NCBI GenBank assembly: GCA_902632315.1
Contig: CACPCD010000001.1
Span: 157,478-221,477 of the forward strand
Direction of reading: 5' to 3'
DNA: 64,000 nt
Source: an uncultured Pelagibacteraceae bacterium
GTDB taxonomy: Bacteria; Pseudomonadota; Alphaproteobacteria; Pelagibacterales; Pelagibacteraceae
Shown: positions 54,717 to 64,000 of the stretch, in pieces
How positions within the stretch are numbered: the first letter of the stretch is position 1
How the letters are laid out: every line of letters begins with the position of its first letter
Notes under the pieces: generated by a model
Told to the model about the DNA's origin: nothing
Databases searched by the model: none
The model's input: the letters and a program-made list of their open reading frames with translations, nothing else
Translations under genes and position numbers: made by a program

Positions 54717-57714
54717 TTAATCTTTTATTCTCCTTATCTAAAAAAACTGGATCCGCAACAGTTACATTTATTTGTTTATTTTCCATAGGGATAATCAATT
54801 TTTGACCCATCATATTTTTTCCACCTCGAACAACCCCAAGTGCAATAGATTTTTTTAAATTTGGGCTGTAATAGCTTGAAGTCACATGACCTAACATTTC
54901 AATTGGTGATTTTCTTATATCAGCTACAATTTGAGCACCTTCTTCTAAAACTTCATCTGGATTTTCTGTAAGAAGACCAACTAACTGTTTTCTGTCTTCT
55001 TTTATTGTGTCAGATCTATATAAAGATCTTTTTCCTATAAAATCATATTTCTTTTTACTTACTATCCAGTCCATCTGTAAATCTATAGGAGTCATAGTTG
55101 CATCAGTGTCTTGTCCAACAATAATAAAGCCTTTTTCAGCTCTTAATAAATGCATTGTTTCTGTGCCGTATGGTGTAATATTAAATTCTTTTCCAATTTC
55201 CATGCATTTTTCCCATACTGATTTACCATAATTAGCTTGAACATTTATTTCGTAGCTTTGTTCACCAGTAAAACTTATCCTCATAATTCTGCATTTAATC
55301 TTACCAATTTTTGCATTTTTGAAAGACATATGAGGAAAATTATCATCTGAAAAATCAAGATCAGGAATTACTTGAGAAACAATCTTTTTACTATTTGGAC
55401 CACAAACACTTACTGTAGCATAGTGGTCTGTTACAGATGTCAAATATACATCTAATTCTGGCCATTCAGTTTGTAAATAATCCTCTAGTTTCCCTAAAAC
55501 AGTTGCAGCGCCACCAGTCGTTGTAGTCATAATATAATGATTTTCATCTAATCTTGTTGTAACACCATCATCATATACCATACCATCTTCGTTAAGCATT
55601 AATCCATATCGACATTTTCCAATGGCTAGTTTTGACCAAGCATTTGTATATACTCTGTTTAAAAATTCTGAGGCATCAGTTCCTTGAATATCAATTTTAC
55701 CTAAAGTAGATGCATCTAATATACCAGCACTATCTCTTGCAGCTTTACTTTCTCTTTGAACGGCATCGTGCATTTTTTCACCATCTTTTGGATAAAACCA
55801 AGCTCTCTTCCACTGCCCAACATTTTCAAATTCAGCTTTATTTTTAACATGCCATTCATGAATTGGAGTTTTTCTAAATATATCAAAATATTCACCAACA
55901 TTTCTTCCAACTATTGTTCCGAATGTAAGAGGAGTGTAGGGTGGCCTAAAAGTTGTAGTACCAATTTCTCCCATTTTAGTATTTGCTGTTTCAGAAATAA
56001 TTCCTAGTGCATGCATATTACCAAGTTTCCCTTGATCAGTCCCCATACCGGTGGTTGTATATCTTTTAACATGCTCTATTGATCTAAAACCTTCTCTCAA
56101 AGCCAATTTAATATCTCTGGCTGTGGCATCATTTTGGTAATCAATAAATGATTTTGTTTTTCCAAAAATTTTGTCCGATGGAAGTAACCATATATTTCTT
56201 TTTGATTTATTATAAGAAGATTGAACTTCAAGATTCTCATAGTCTGTTTTTGTTATATTTAAAAATTCTTTAAGTTTATTTGGTAAACTTGATAATATTT
56301 CATCTAAAGTAAATTCACCATTACAGGAACCTATACTTATTTGATCTGATGGATATTTGTCTGGAATAAAAACTTGATCTTCATCTCTAAATTTTAATTT
56401 ACCACCTGATTGTGTAAAAAGATGTACGGCTGGTGTCCATCCTCCAGATATTCCAAGACAGTCGCAAGCTATAGATATTTTAGAACCTACTACTTTTTGT
56501 CCATCTTTTGAAAGTTGCATCACAGAAATTTTATTAATTCTTTTATAACCGAAAGTGTTAACTACAGTGTATCCTTTATAAATTTTAATGTTATTTTTTT
56601 CAGCTTCCTTAATCAATTTTGAATCAATATTTTCTCTATTATCAATTATCGCCTGTACATCAATTCCTTTCTGGAATAGGCTAGAGGCAGTTTCATAACC
56701 ACTATCATTATTTGTGAAAATTACATTTTTTTCACCGCAAGCCACACCAAAAAGATTTGCATATTTTTCAATAGCTGACGAAAGTAAAATTCCAGGACGA
56801 TCATTATTATCGAAAATCAAAGGTCTTTCTAGAGATCCAGTAGCCATTAATACTTTTTTTGCTCTTATTTTTAGCAATCTTTGACGAGTTTTATTTTTTC
56901 TCTGATTTAAAGGTATGTGATCTGTTAAGCTTTCTCGAGCTAATAGAAAATTATATCCATGAAATGCTGCCACACTTGTTCTTGTTTTTATTTCTAAATT
57001 TTTTAATTTTTTAATTTCATTAATCTCTTTTTCCAACCAAGAGCTTGAATTTTGATTGTTAATTCTATATTTTTCAGAATTTTGATAAATAGTAGAGCCT
57101 CCTAAATAAGATTTCTCATCTACTAAGAGTGTTTTGAATCCATTTTTAGCAGCCGTTTTTGCTGCCAAAATTCCTGAGATACCAGCACCAACAACCAATA
57201 CATCGCAATGAATATATTTGTGTTCATAAATGTCAGGATCAGGCTTTGTGGGGGATTTACCTAACCCTGCAGATTTTCTTATAAAATATTCATATTTTTC
57301 CCAGAAGCTAGCTGGCCACATAAAAGTTTTGTAATAAAAACCTGCAGGTAACAATGGGCTTAAAAAATTATTAATACCACCAATATCAAAATTTACACTT
57401 GGCCAACAATTTTGGCTTGAAGCTTCAAGTCCTTCGTAAATTTCTAACTCAGTAGCCCTTACATTTGGCTCTGTTCTTGCAGAATTACTATGAAGTTGAA
57501 CTATAGCATTAGGTTCTTCTGAGCCTGCCGTCATTATTCCACGTGGTCTGTGGTATTTAAAACTTCTTCCAACTAAATGAATATCATTTGCTAAAAGCGC
57601 AGAGGCTAATGTGTCTCCTTTATACCCGTAGTATGTTGTTCCATTAAACTTAAATGAAATTTTATAAGTTTCATCAATAAATTTACTTGTTTTGACTCTT
57701 AAGTTTTTTGTCAT
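54709..57714 (-). CDS. soxA: Sarcosine oxidase alpha subunit
   Basis: 1001 aa; N-terminal 2Fe-2S-like, FAD and C-terminal GcvT domains. Confidence 0.92.
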   Translation of the reverse strand: MTKNLRVKTSKFIDETYKISFKFNGTTYYGYKGDTLASALLANDIHLVGRSFKYHRPRGIMTAGSEEPNAIVQLHSNSARTEPNVRATELEIYEGLEASSQNCWPSVNFDIGGINNFLSPLLPAGFYYKTFMWPASFWEKYEYFIRKSAGLGKSPTKPDPDIYEHKYIHCDVLVVGAGISGILAAKTAAKNGFKTLLVDEKSYLGGSTIYQNSEKYRINNQNSSSWLEKEINEIKKLKNLEIKTRTSVAAFHGYNFLLARESLTDHIPLNQRKNKTRQRLLKIRAKKVLMATGSLERPLIFDNNDRPGILLSSAIEKYANLFGVACGEKNVIFTNNDSGYETASSLFQKGIDVQAIIDNRENIDSKLIKEAEKNNIKIYKGYTVVNTFGYKRINKISVMQLSKDGQKVVGSKISIACDCLGISGGWTPAVHLFTQSGGKLKFRDEDQVFIPDKYPSDQISIGSCNGEFTLDEILSSLPNKLKEFLNITKTDYENLEVQSSYNKSKRNIWLLPSDKIFGKTKSFIDYQNDATARDIKLALREGFRSIEHVKRYTTTGMGTDQGKLGNMHALGIISETANTKMGEIGTTTFRPPYTPLTFGTIVGRNVGEYFDIFRKTPIHEWHVKNKAEFENVGQWKRAWFYPKDGEKMHDAVQRESKAARDSAGILDASTLGKIDIQGTDASEFLNRVYTNAWSKLAIGKCRYGLMLNEDGMVYDDGVTTRLDENHYIMTTTTGGAATVLGKLEDYLQTEWPELDVYLTSVTDHYATVSVCGPNSKKIVSQVIPDLDFSDDNFPHMSFKNAKIGKIKCRIMRISFTGEQSYEINVQANYGKSVWEKCMEIGKEFNITPYGTETMHLLRAEKGFIIVGQDTDATMTPIDLQMDWIVSKKKYDFIGKRSLYRSDTIKEDRKQLVGLLTENPDEVLEEGAQIVADIRKSPIEMLGHVTSSYYSPNLKKSIALGVVRGGKNMMGQKLIIPMENKQINVTVADPVFLDKENKRLNA

Positions 57715-57717
57715 TAT

Positions 57718-57993
57718 TTAATTAGTTGGAGGTTTTTCACCCATTTTGTAAACTGCTTTAATAACATCATTAGATGTATCCCTTACAACGTTGAACCATT
57801 TTCTACATCCATGAATGTGTACCCATCTTTCAAATTGAATACCTTTAATATTTTTCCTCATAAAAAGATATTCTGCCCATTGATCATCACTCAGCTCGGT
57901 TGGTTGTTTGGGTCTTACAATGTGAGCTTCTCCACCAGCTTTAAATTCGCTTTGTTCTCTTTCCCCACAATACGGACAATCAATTACAAACAT
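57718..57993 (-). CDS. soxD: Sarcosine oxidase delta subunit
   Basis: 'IDCPYCGEREQSEFKAGGEAHI', 'HGCRKWFNVVRDT'. Confidence 0.93.
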   Translation of the reverse strand: MFVIDCPYCGEREQSEFKAGGEAHIVRPKQPTELSDDQWAEYLFMRKNIKGIQFERWVHIHGCRKWFNVVRDTSNDVIKAVYKMGEKPPTN

Positions 57994-59246
57994 TAGTGTG
58001 CTACAGCTGCTGCACCATGTTCATCAACAAGGTCACCACTTACAAATCTATTTATGTTGAAAGCAGCATTAAGTTTATGTGGTTCATCATTGGCTATTGT
58101 ATGTGCAAATAAATCTCCAGAGCCAGGTGTTGCTTTAAAACCACCGGTTCCCCAACCACAATTAAAATACAAACCCTTAACCGATGTTTTGCTTAGAATA
58201 GGACTTGCATCTGGACAGATATCAACAATTCCGCCCCATTGACGCAGCATTCTCATTCTACTGAAAATTGGATAGAGTTCTAGTATTGCATTTAAAGTAC
58301 CCTCAACAATATCATGACTACCTTTTTGAGAATAAGAAACATAATCATCAGTGCCAGCGCCAATAACTAATTCTCCCTTGTCAGACTGACTTACATAAGC
58401 GTGTACAGCATTTGACATCACTACAGTATCTATTATCGGTTTGACAGGTTCAGAAACCAGGGCTTGTAGTGGTTTGCTTTCTAAAGGCAATCTCAAACCG
58501 GCCATATTTGCTATAACACTAGAGTGACCAGCAGCAACAACTCCAATTTTTTTTGTTTTTATAAAACCTTTTGTTGTTTCTATTCCTTCAACTGTGTCAC
58601 CGTTTCTTTTAATACCCTTGACTTCACAGTTTTGAATTATATCAACACCCATTTCATCTGCGCCTCTTGCATAACCCCAAGCAACAGCATCATGTCTAGC
58701 TGTTCCAGCTCTACGTTGTAAAGTACCTCCTAGGACAGGGTATCTAATATCTTGTGATGTATTAATAATTGGACAAAACTTTTTTACTTCCTCAGTGTTA
58801 AGATAAACTGCGTCAATTCCATTAAGTCTATTTGCATGAGTACGTCTCTTAAGATCTCTTACATCTTGTAGATTATGAGCAAGATTCATAACACCTCTTT
58901 GACTAAACATAACATTGTAGTTTAGTTCCTGAGATAATCCTTCCCAAATTTTTAAAGCGTGATCATAGAGACCTGCGCTGGCATCCCATAAATAATTTGA
59001 TCTAATTATAGTTGTATTTCTTCCAGTGTTACCTCCGCCGATCCATCCTTTTTCCACCACAGCAATATTTTTCATATTATGTTTTTTTGCTAGGTAGTAT
59101 GCAGTTGCTAAACCATGACCACCTCCACCAATAATAATGACTTCATATTCTTTTTTAGGCACTGGATCTTTCCAAGCCTTTTCCCAGTTTTCATGATAAG
59201 AAAAAGCGTTTTTTACAAGCGAAAATATTGAGTACTTATTTTTCAT
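57993..59246 (-). CDS. soxB: Sarcosine oxidase beta subunit
   Basis: '[45 protein letters not shown]'. Confidence 0.93.
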   Translation of the reverse strand: MKNKYSIFSLVKNAFSYHENWEKAWKDPVPKKEYEVIIIGGGGHGLATAYYLAKKHNMKNIAVVEKGWIGGGNTGRNTTIIRSNYLWDASAGLYDHALKIWEGLSQELNYNVMFSQRGVMNLAHNLQDVRDLKRRTHANRLNGIDAVYLNTEEVKKFCPIINTSQDIRYPVLGGTLQRRAGTARHDAVAWGYARGADEMGVDIIQNCEVKGIKRNGDTVEGIETTKGFIKTKKIGVVAAGHSSVIANMAGLRLPLESKPLQALVSEPVKPIIDTVVMSNAVHAYVSQSDKGELVIGAGTDDYVSYSQKGSHDIVEGTLNAILELYPIFSRMRMLRQWGGIVDICPDASPILSKTSVKGLYFNCGWGTGGFKATPGSGDLFAHTIANDEPHKLNAAFNINRFVSGDLVDEHGAAAVAH

Positions 59247-59310
59247 ATTTTATGAATAATTACTTTATAAAAGTTGATTATTCAATACAATCAAAGGTAT
59301 CAAATTTCTT

Positions 59311-59402
59311 GGAAGAGTGGGTGAGAGGCTTAAACCAGTCGTTTGCTAAATGACCGTGCGAGGAAACTTGTACCGAGGGTTCGAATCCCTCCTCTTCCGC
59401 CA
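59311..59402 (+). tRNA. tRNA-Ser (anticodon GCT)
   Basis: GGAAGAG..., TTGCTAA loop, long variable arm, ...CTCTTCCGCCA. Confidence 0.94.
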
Positions 59403-59405
59403 TAT

Positions 59406-61619
59406 TTAGTATAGGGGATTATCCTTGAAAAAATCTTTCATAGAAACAGGTTTTTGCTCCAAAATATATCTATATACATTATAATTTTCTAAAACTCTTT
59501 GTACGTAATTCCTTGTCTCTTTAAATTTTATTAGTTCAATCCAATCAATATAGTCAATTTGATTTTTTTGAGGATTCTTATTTATTTTTTTCCAATATCT
59601 AACTCTTTTTGGCCCAGCATTGTAGGCAGCAACAGCGAAAGGGTATGCACCGTCATACTCAAGAATTAAACCAGCTATATAATGTGAACCCAAATTAATA
59701 TTATATTCAGCATCAGTTGTAAGCCTTGATCTTGAGTAAGGAAGTTTAGCTTGTTTTGCAACTAACTTAGCAGTGTAAGGCATTAATTGCATTAAACCTT
59801 TAGCTCCCGCGTGGCTATTAGCACTTAAATCAAACTCACTTTCCTGTCTTATAATTGACAATATAAAAGCACTATCTGGAATCTTTCTTCCATTAATAAT
59901 TTTTGGTGTACTTATTATTGGATAGTTATATTTATTGTGAAATCTTTTTTCGTAAGAGGCTATTTTTGATATTTGTATTGCAAAATCAAAACGATCAATA
60001 TTTGTAGCTAATTCAGCTGCTAAAATTTCACTACCATTTTCAATATCTTCATTGGCTAAATGTCTCAGCATAAATTTTGCATATTTATCCTCATCAAGTT
60101 CATCTAATAGATAAATCAACTTAACAATATCTTTTTTAAAGAAAGTTTTTCTATAGTTTTTTTCAACTTCAAAATCTTTAGAAAGTTCAAATTTTTTACC
60201 TGGATAAATTTCCATGAATGCTAATTGACCATAGTAAGTAGTCAAATAATTAGCAGCCTCAGCAAACCATTTTACAGACAACTCTTCATTGTTTAACTTT
60301 TTATAAGTTCTTCCAAGCCAATAAGCTCCTCTTGCAACACTTATTGGATAACCAACATTGCTATAAAAATTTTCAAAATGATCTTTGGCTAACAAGGGAT
60401 CATCTAAAAAACTTAGAGCTATCCATCCACTCATCCATTCAGCAGCCGCAAATTCTGGACCGTCTGTTAAAGCGTGATTACTTGCAACCTTGTAAGCAAG
60501 CTCATATTTTTTTTTATAAATTAAAGATCTTGATATAATTTCTCGTTCAGTCCACCATTTATCAGGTCTTACTAAATAATCCTCTGTATTTTTTATTTTT
60601 AGTAAAATTTCTAATGAACTATCGATTCTTCCTCTTTTTCTTCGCCATTTAAGTCTATCATAATTCAATCCAGCATCATTTTTAAATCTTGTAGGAACTT
60701 TCGATATAGCATTATCAACACCATAAGATTTACTCATTAATAATTGTCTAGCGTTATACAATAACTCGTAATCTTTAGGTAAATATACTAATAGCCTCTT
60801 TAGATCCCAATACTTATTATTCCATGCTAAATAATCGGCTCTTTTGATGTAATCCTCTGAAGTTAAATATTTTTTAAATTTTTTTCTAAAAAATCTTAAT
60901 TCTGATTTTGATAATTGAGCATTAATCCAACCATCTTTTATAAGTTCAATACCTTTTTGATCATCCCCAACTAAAACTAAACTTTCTCCTAATATCAATT
61001 TTCCATAACCACTCAATGGCTCTGAGGAGCCAAACCAATTAATGATCTTTTTTGGTGAAATTTTATCCGTTGAAAGTTTGTGCTCAGCTAAATATTTTAC
61101 CCTTCCAATTCTTGGATAATCTTGATTTTTCTCAATAAAATTCATGTAATCGTAAAAAGACGCCTTATTTCCTTTGGTTAACAGATGCCTCCATTGGATA
61201 AAATTGTATATGGATTTATCCTTTGCTTTTTTTGATAGATTTAATGCTGATGACCATCTGGCTTTTTTCATTTCTGAAATAGCTTTATTAGCTAAATTAA
61301 AATCTTTTTTATTATAATATTTAGAAATTTTAATATTAGGAGTATCCTTGCTTCCAGCTATGAGCGGTTTCTTTTTTGGTAAAATTAGACCTGTAAACTT
61401 CTCTTTTTGATTGTCTTCAACTTCAACTTTTGATGCTTCCTCAATCTCAGTTTCTTTAATTGGTTTAGGAATTGGTATTAATGTATCAGAAAGTAATTTT
61501 TTCTGTTCCTCTTTTTTTGTTTGTGTTGGTTTTTTTAAAGGGATTATATCAGCAGAAACGAAATTAATGATAAATATAAAGTGAAACAAAACTATAAAAA
61601 ATGAGAATTTCTTTAACAT
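59406..61619 (-). CDS. slt: Soluble lytic murein transglycosylase
   Basis: 'SIIRQESEFDLSANSHAGAKGLMQLMPYTA', 'AVAAYNAGPKRVRYW'. Confidence 0.93.
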   Translation of the reverse strand: MLKKFSFFIVLFHFIFIINFVSADIIPLKKPTQTKKEEQKKLLSDTLIPIPKPIKETEIEEASKVEVEDNQKEKFTGLILPKKKPLIAGSKDTPNIKISKYYNKKDFNLANKAISEMKKARWSSALNLSKKAKDKSIYNFIQWRHLLTKGNKASFYDYMNFIEKNQDYPRIGRVKYLAEHKLSTDKISPKKIINWFGSSEPLSGYGKLILGESLVLVGDDQKGIELIKDGWINAQLSKSELRFFRKKFKKYLTSEDYIKRADYLAWNNKYWDLKRLLVYLPKDYELLYNARQLLMSKSYGVDNAISKVPTRFKNDAGLNYDRLKWRRKRGRIDSSLEILLKIKNTEDYLVRPDKWWTEREIISRSLIYKKKYELAYKVASNHALTDGPEFAAAEWMSGWIALSFLDDPLLAKDHFENFYSNVGYPISVARGAYWLGRTYKKLNNEELSVKWFAEAANYLTTYYGQLAFMEIYPGKKFELSKDFEVEKNYRKTFFKKDIVKLIYLLDELDEDKYAKFMLRHLANEDIENGSEILAAELATNIDRFDFAIQISKIASYEKRFHNKYNYPIISTPKIINGRKIPDSAFILSIIRQESEFDLSANSHAGAKGLMQLMPYTAKLVAKQAKLPYSRSRLTTDAEYNINLGSHYIAGLILEYDGAYPFAVAAYNAGPKRVRYWKKINKNPQKNQIDYIDWIELIKFKETRNYVQRVLENYNVYRYILEQKPVSMKDFFKDNPLY

Positions 61620-61661
61620 AATCTTTACTATATGAATCTTTAATCTATGTTATAAGTATTT

Positions 61662-62543
61662 ATGTTTAAAGGTTCAAATGTTGCTTTAGTCACTCCATTC
61701 AAAAATGATAAACTTGATGAAGATTCTTATATTAAGTTAATTCATTTTCATATTGAAAATGGAACGAAAGGACTAGTTCCAGCTGGAACTACTGGAGAAT
61801 CACCAACTTTAAGCCATAATGAACATCAAAGAGTTATAGATCTTTGTGTTAAAGAGAGTAATGGGAAATTACCGATAATTGCTGGCACAGGTTCAAATTC
61901 AACAGAGGAAGCTATTTCCTTAACTTCTCATGCTGAAAAAATGGGAGCCAATGGAGCTTTAATTGTTACACCATATTATAATAAGCCAACGCAAGAGGGT
62001 CTTTATCAGCATTACAAAGCAATCAATGATAAATGTGGTATCCCAATATTAATCTACAATATTCCTGGAAGATCTGTAATAGACATGACTGTTGATACTA
62101 TGGCTAAACTATTTGAGTTAAAAAATATAGTAGGTGTAAAAGATGCCACAGGAGATCTTAATAGAGTTGACCAAACTTTAGAAAAATTAGGAAAAGATTT
62201 TATTCAACTCACCGGTAACGATGACAATGCTCTAGAATTTAACAAAAGAGGAGGCATAGGAGCTATTAGTGTAACTGCAAATATAGCGCCAAAACTTTGC
62301 TCAGAATTTCAAAAATTTTCAATCCAAAAAGACAAGACATCAATAGAGGAGGCAAAAAAATTAGATAAAACTTTACAACCAGTACATCAAGCAATGTTTA
62401 TTGAGAGCAATCCAAGTCCTGTTAAGTACGCAGCTAAATTATTAAAACTTTGTAATGATGATGTGCGTCTTCCATTAGTTAAAGTTACCGAAGAAACAAA
62501 AGATAAAATTTCTAAAGCCCTTCAGTCAGCAAAATTAATTTAA
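61662..62543 (+). CDS. dapA: 4-hydroxy-tetrahydrodipicolinate synthase
   Basis: '[17 protein letters not shown]', '[11 protein letters not shown]'. Confidence 0.96.
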   Translation: MFKGSNVALVTPFKNDKLDEDSYIKLIHFHIENGTKGLVPAGTTGESPTLSHNEHQRVIDLCVKESNGKLPIIAGTGSNSTEEAISLTSHAEKMGANGALIVTPYYNKPTQEGLYQHYKAINDKCGIPILIYNIPGRSVIDMTVDTMAKLFELKNIVGVKDATGDLNRVDQTLEKLGKDFIQLTGNDDNALEFNKRGGIGAISVTANIAPKLCSEFQKFSIQKDKTSIEEAKKLDKTLQPVHQAMFIESNPSPVKYAAKLLKLCNDDVRLPLVKVTEETKDKISKALQSAKLI

Positions 62544-63013
62544 TGAATAAAAAAACCAATTCTGGTTTAAAGATGATATGTTTTAATCGAAAAGCAAGTT
62601 TCAATTATTTTTTTGAAGACTTAATTGAAGCCGGCATAGTTTTAAAAGGTTCTGAGATTAAATCGATTAGAGATGGAAAAATTAGCATTGCAGACTCATA
62701 TGCAGTTGAGAAAAAAGGTGAATTGGTCTTGATTAATTCTCACATTGCTTCTTATAAACAAGCTAGTTATTCGAACCATACTCCAGATGATGAAAGAAAA
62801 CTATTATTGAACAAAAAAGAAATAAATAAATTAATTGGAAAAATTCAAAGAGAGGGTTTTACAATTGTCCCAACAAAAATGTATTTCAAAAAAGGGAAAG
62901 CAAAAGTTGAACTTGCTATTGCCAAAGGGAAAAAACAATTTGATAAAAGAGCTGTAAAAAAAAGTAGAGATTGGAATCGTGATAAAGCAAGGTATATTAG
63001 AAAATCAAGCTAG
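62543..63013 (+). CDS. smpB: SsrA-binding protein
   Basis: '[27 protein letters not shown]'. Confidence 0.96.
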   Translation: MNKKTNSGLKMICFNRKASFNYFFEDLIEAGIVLKGSEIKSIRDGKISIADSYAVEKKGELVLINSHIASYKQASYSNHTPDDERKLLLNKKEINKLIGKIQREGFTIVPTKMYFKKGKAKVELAIAKGKKQFDKRAVKKSRDWNRDKARYIRKSS

Positions 63014-63491
63014 GTACATATTTCTAGGTATAGGCTCAAATCTAGGTAATAAGAAAAAAAATATTGAAATTGCAAAATATAAACTAATTGAAAATAATAT
63101 TGAGATATTAAGAACATCAAGTTATTACGAAAGTTTTTCGTGGCCAAATAATAAGAACCCCAAGTTCCTCAATATTGTTTTAAAAATTTTTACTAACTAT
63201 CAACCACATAAATTACTCGAAATTTGTAAAAAGATTGAGAAAGAATTGGGTAGAAAAAAATCATCAAGAAATGCCCCTAGAATATGTGATATAGATATTC
63301 TTGATTATAAAAATGAAAAATTAAGAAGTAATTTAATTTTACCACATCCAAGAATGCATAACAGAAGCTTTGTTTTACTGCCTTTGTATGAAATAAGCAA
63401 AAATTGGACTCACCCGGTCTTGAATCTTCATATAAAAACACTTATTTCTTCTCTTTCAAATAGAGACATAAGATCTATTAAACAAATTTAA
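62979..63491 (+). CDS. folK: 2-amino-4-hydroxy-6-hydroxymethyldihydropteridine diphosphokinase
   Basis: '[20 protein letters not shown]', 'PRICDIDIL', '[16 protein letters not shown]'; GTG start overlaps smpB. Confidence 0.92.
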   Translation: MIKQGILENQARYIFLGIGSNLGNKKKNIEIAKYKLIENNIEILRTSSYYESFSWPNNKNPKFLNIVLKIFTNYQPHKLLEICKKIEKELGRKKSSRNAPRICDIDILDYKNEKLRSNLILPHPRMHNRSFVLLPLYEISKNWTHPVLNLHIKTLISSLSNRDIRSIKQI

Positions 63492-63510
63492 TTTGATGAT
63501 ATAATAAATT

Positions 63511-64000
63511 ATGCTGAATTCTGAAGAATTAATAAATAAGGTTAAAGTCTATAATAAGTTTTTAAATCCTGAGAGACTCAATAAAGCTTATGACTTTGCA
63601 GTTAAGGCGCACAGTAATCAAAAGCGTGCATCGGGAGACCCATATTCAGTTCATCCTATAGAGGTTGCAAATATTCTTACAGAATTAAAATTAGATAGTG
63701 CAACCATCACTACTGGTTTACTTCACGATACTATTGAAGATACTTTTGCAACTTATGAAACTATCAAAGGTGAATTTGGTAATGAGGTAGCCGATTTAGT
63801 TGATGGTGTTACTAAAATTTCTGTTTTTGAAAACACTGCGACATCGAACTCAAAGGCAGAAAACTTTAGAAAATTAATATTAGCAACCTCAAAAGATATA
63901 AGAGTTTTACTTGTAAAAATTGCTGATCGTTTGCACAATATGAGAACAATTAAAGCTATTGATAAGGAAGAAAAAAGAAAAAGAATAGCTCAAGAAACCA
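63511..64000 (+). CDS. RelA/SpoT-family (p)ppGpp synthetase/hydrolase, truncated by window end
   Basis: HD domain 'HPIEVANILTELKLDSATITTGLLHDTIEDT', 'ADRLHNMRTI'; no stop before 64000. Confidence 0.9.
   Translation, partial: MLNSEELINKVKVYNKFLNPERLNKAYDFAVKAHSNQKRASGDPYSVHPIEVANILTELKLDSATITTGLLHDTIEDTFATYETIKGEFGNEVADLVDGVTKISVFENTATSNSKAENFRKLILATSKDIRVLLVKIADRLHNMRTIKAIDKEEKRKRIAQET

Overview
AT-rich alphaproteobacterial window, SAR11/Pelagibacter-like by gene content and order (inference). From about 3.78 kb onward it is conserved core: rlmB-like methyltransferase, tRNA-Tyr/tRNA-Gly/tuf/tRNA-Trp/secE/nusG, rplKAJL-rpoBC, rpsL-rpsG-fusA joined to the S10/spc/alpha ribosomal operons, then lipB, mgtE, panC, galU, ugd, topA, plsY, pyrC, pyrB, ruvX, gatCAB, a MATE exporter, SNase, amino-acid ABC genes, a sarcosine oxidase cluster (soxBDAG order on the minus strand), tRNA-Ser, slt, dapA, smpB, folK and the start of a relA/spoT homologue. 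The first ~3.78 kb is accessory DNA ending at the 3' end of a tRNA-Thr gene. It encodes an AEP primase-polymerase/SF3-helicase-like protein, two small orphan proteins and a repeat-rich non-coding region. That region has a degenerate 23-bp array bounded by inverted repeats, a series of short direct-repeat doublets with an exact 10-bp period but different sequences, a DnaA-box-like site, TGGACT-family motifs on both strands, and hairpins near the tRNA. I read it as the replication origin and attachment-proximal end of an integrated satellite or plasmid-like element whose other end lies outside the window. A second notable feature is the rpsM/rpsK junction, where the end of S13 and the start of S11 appear to be missing. 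All positions were read by eye; no searches were run.
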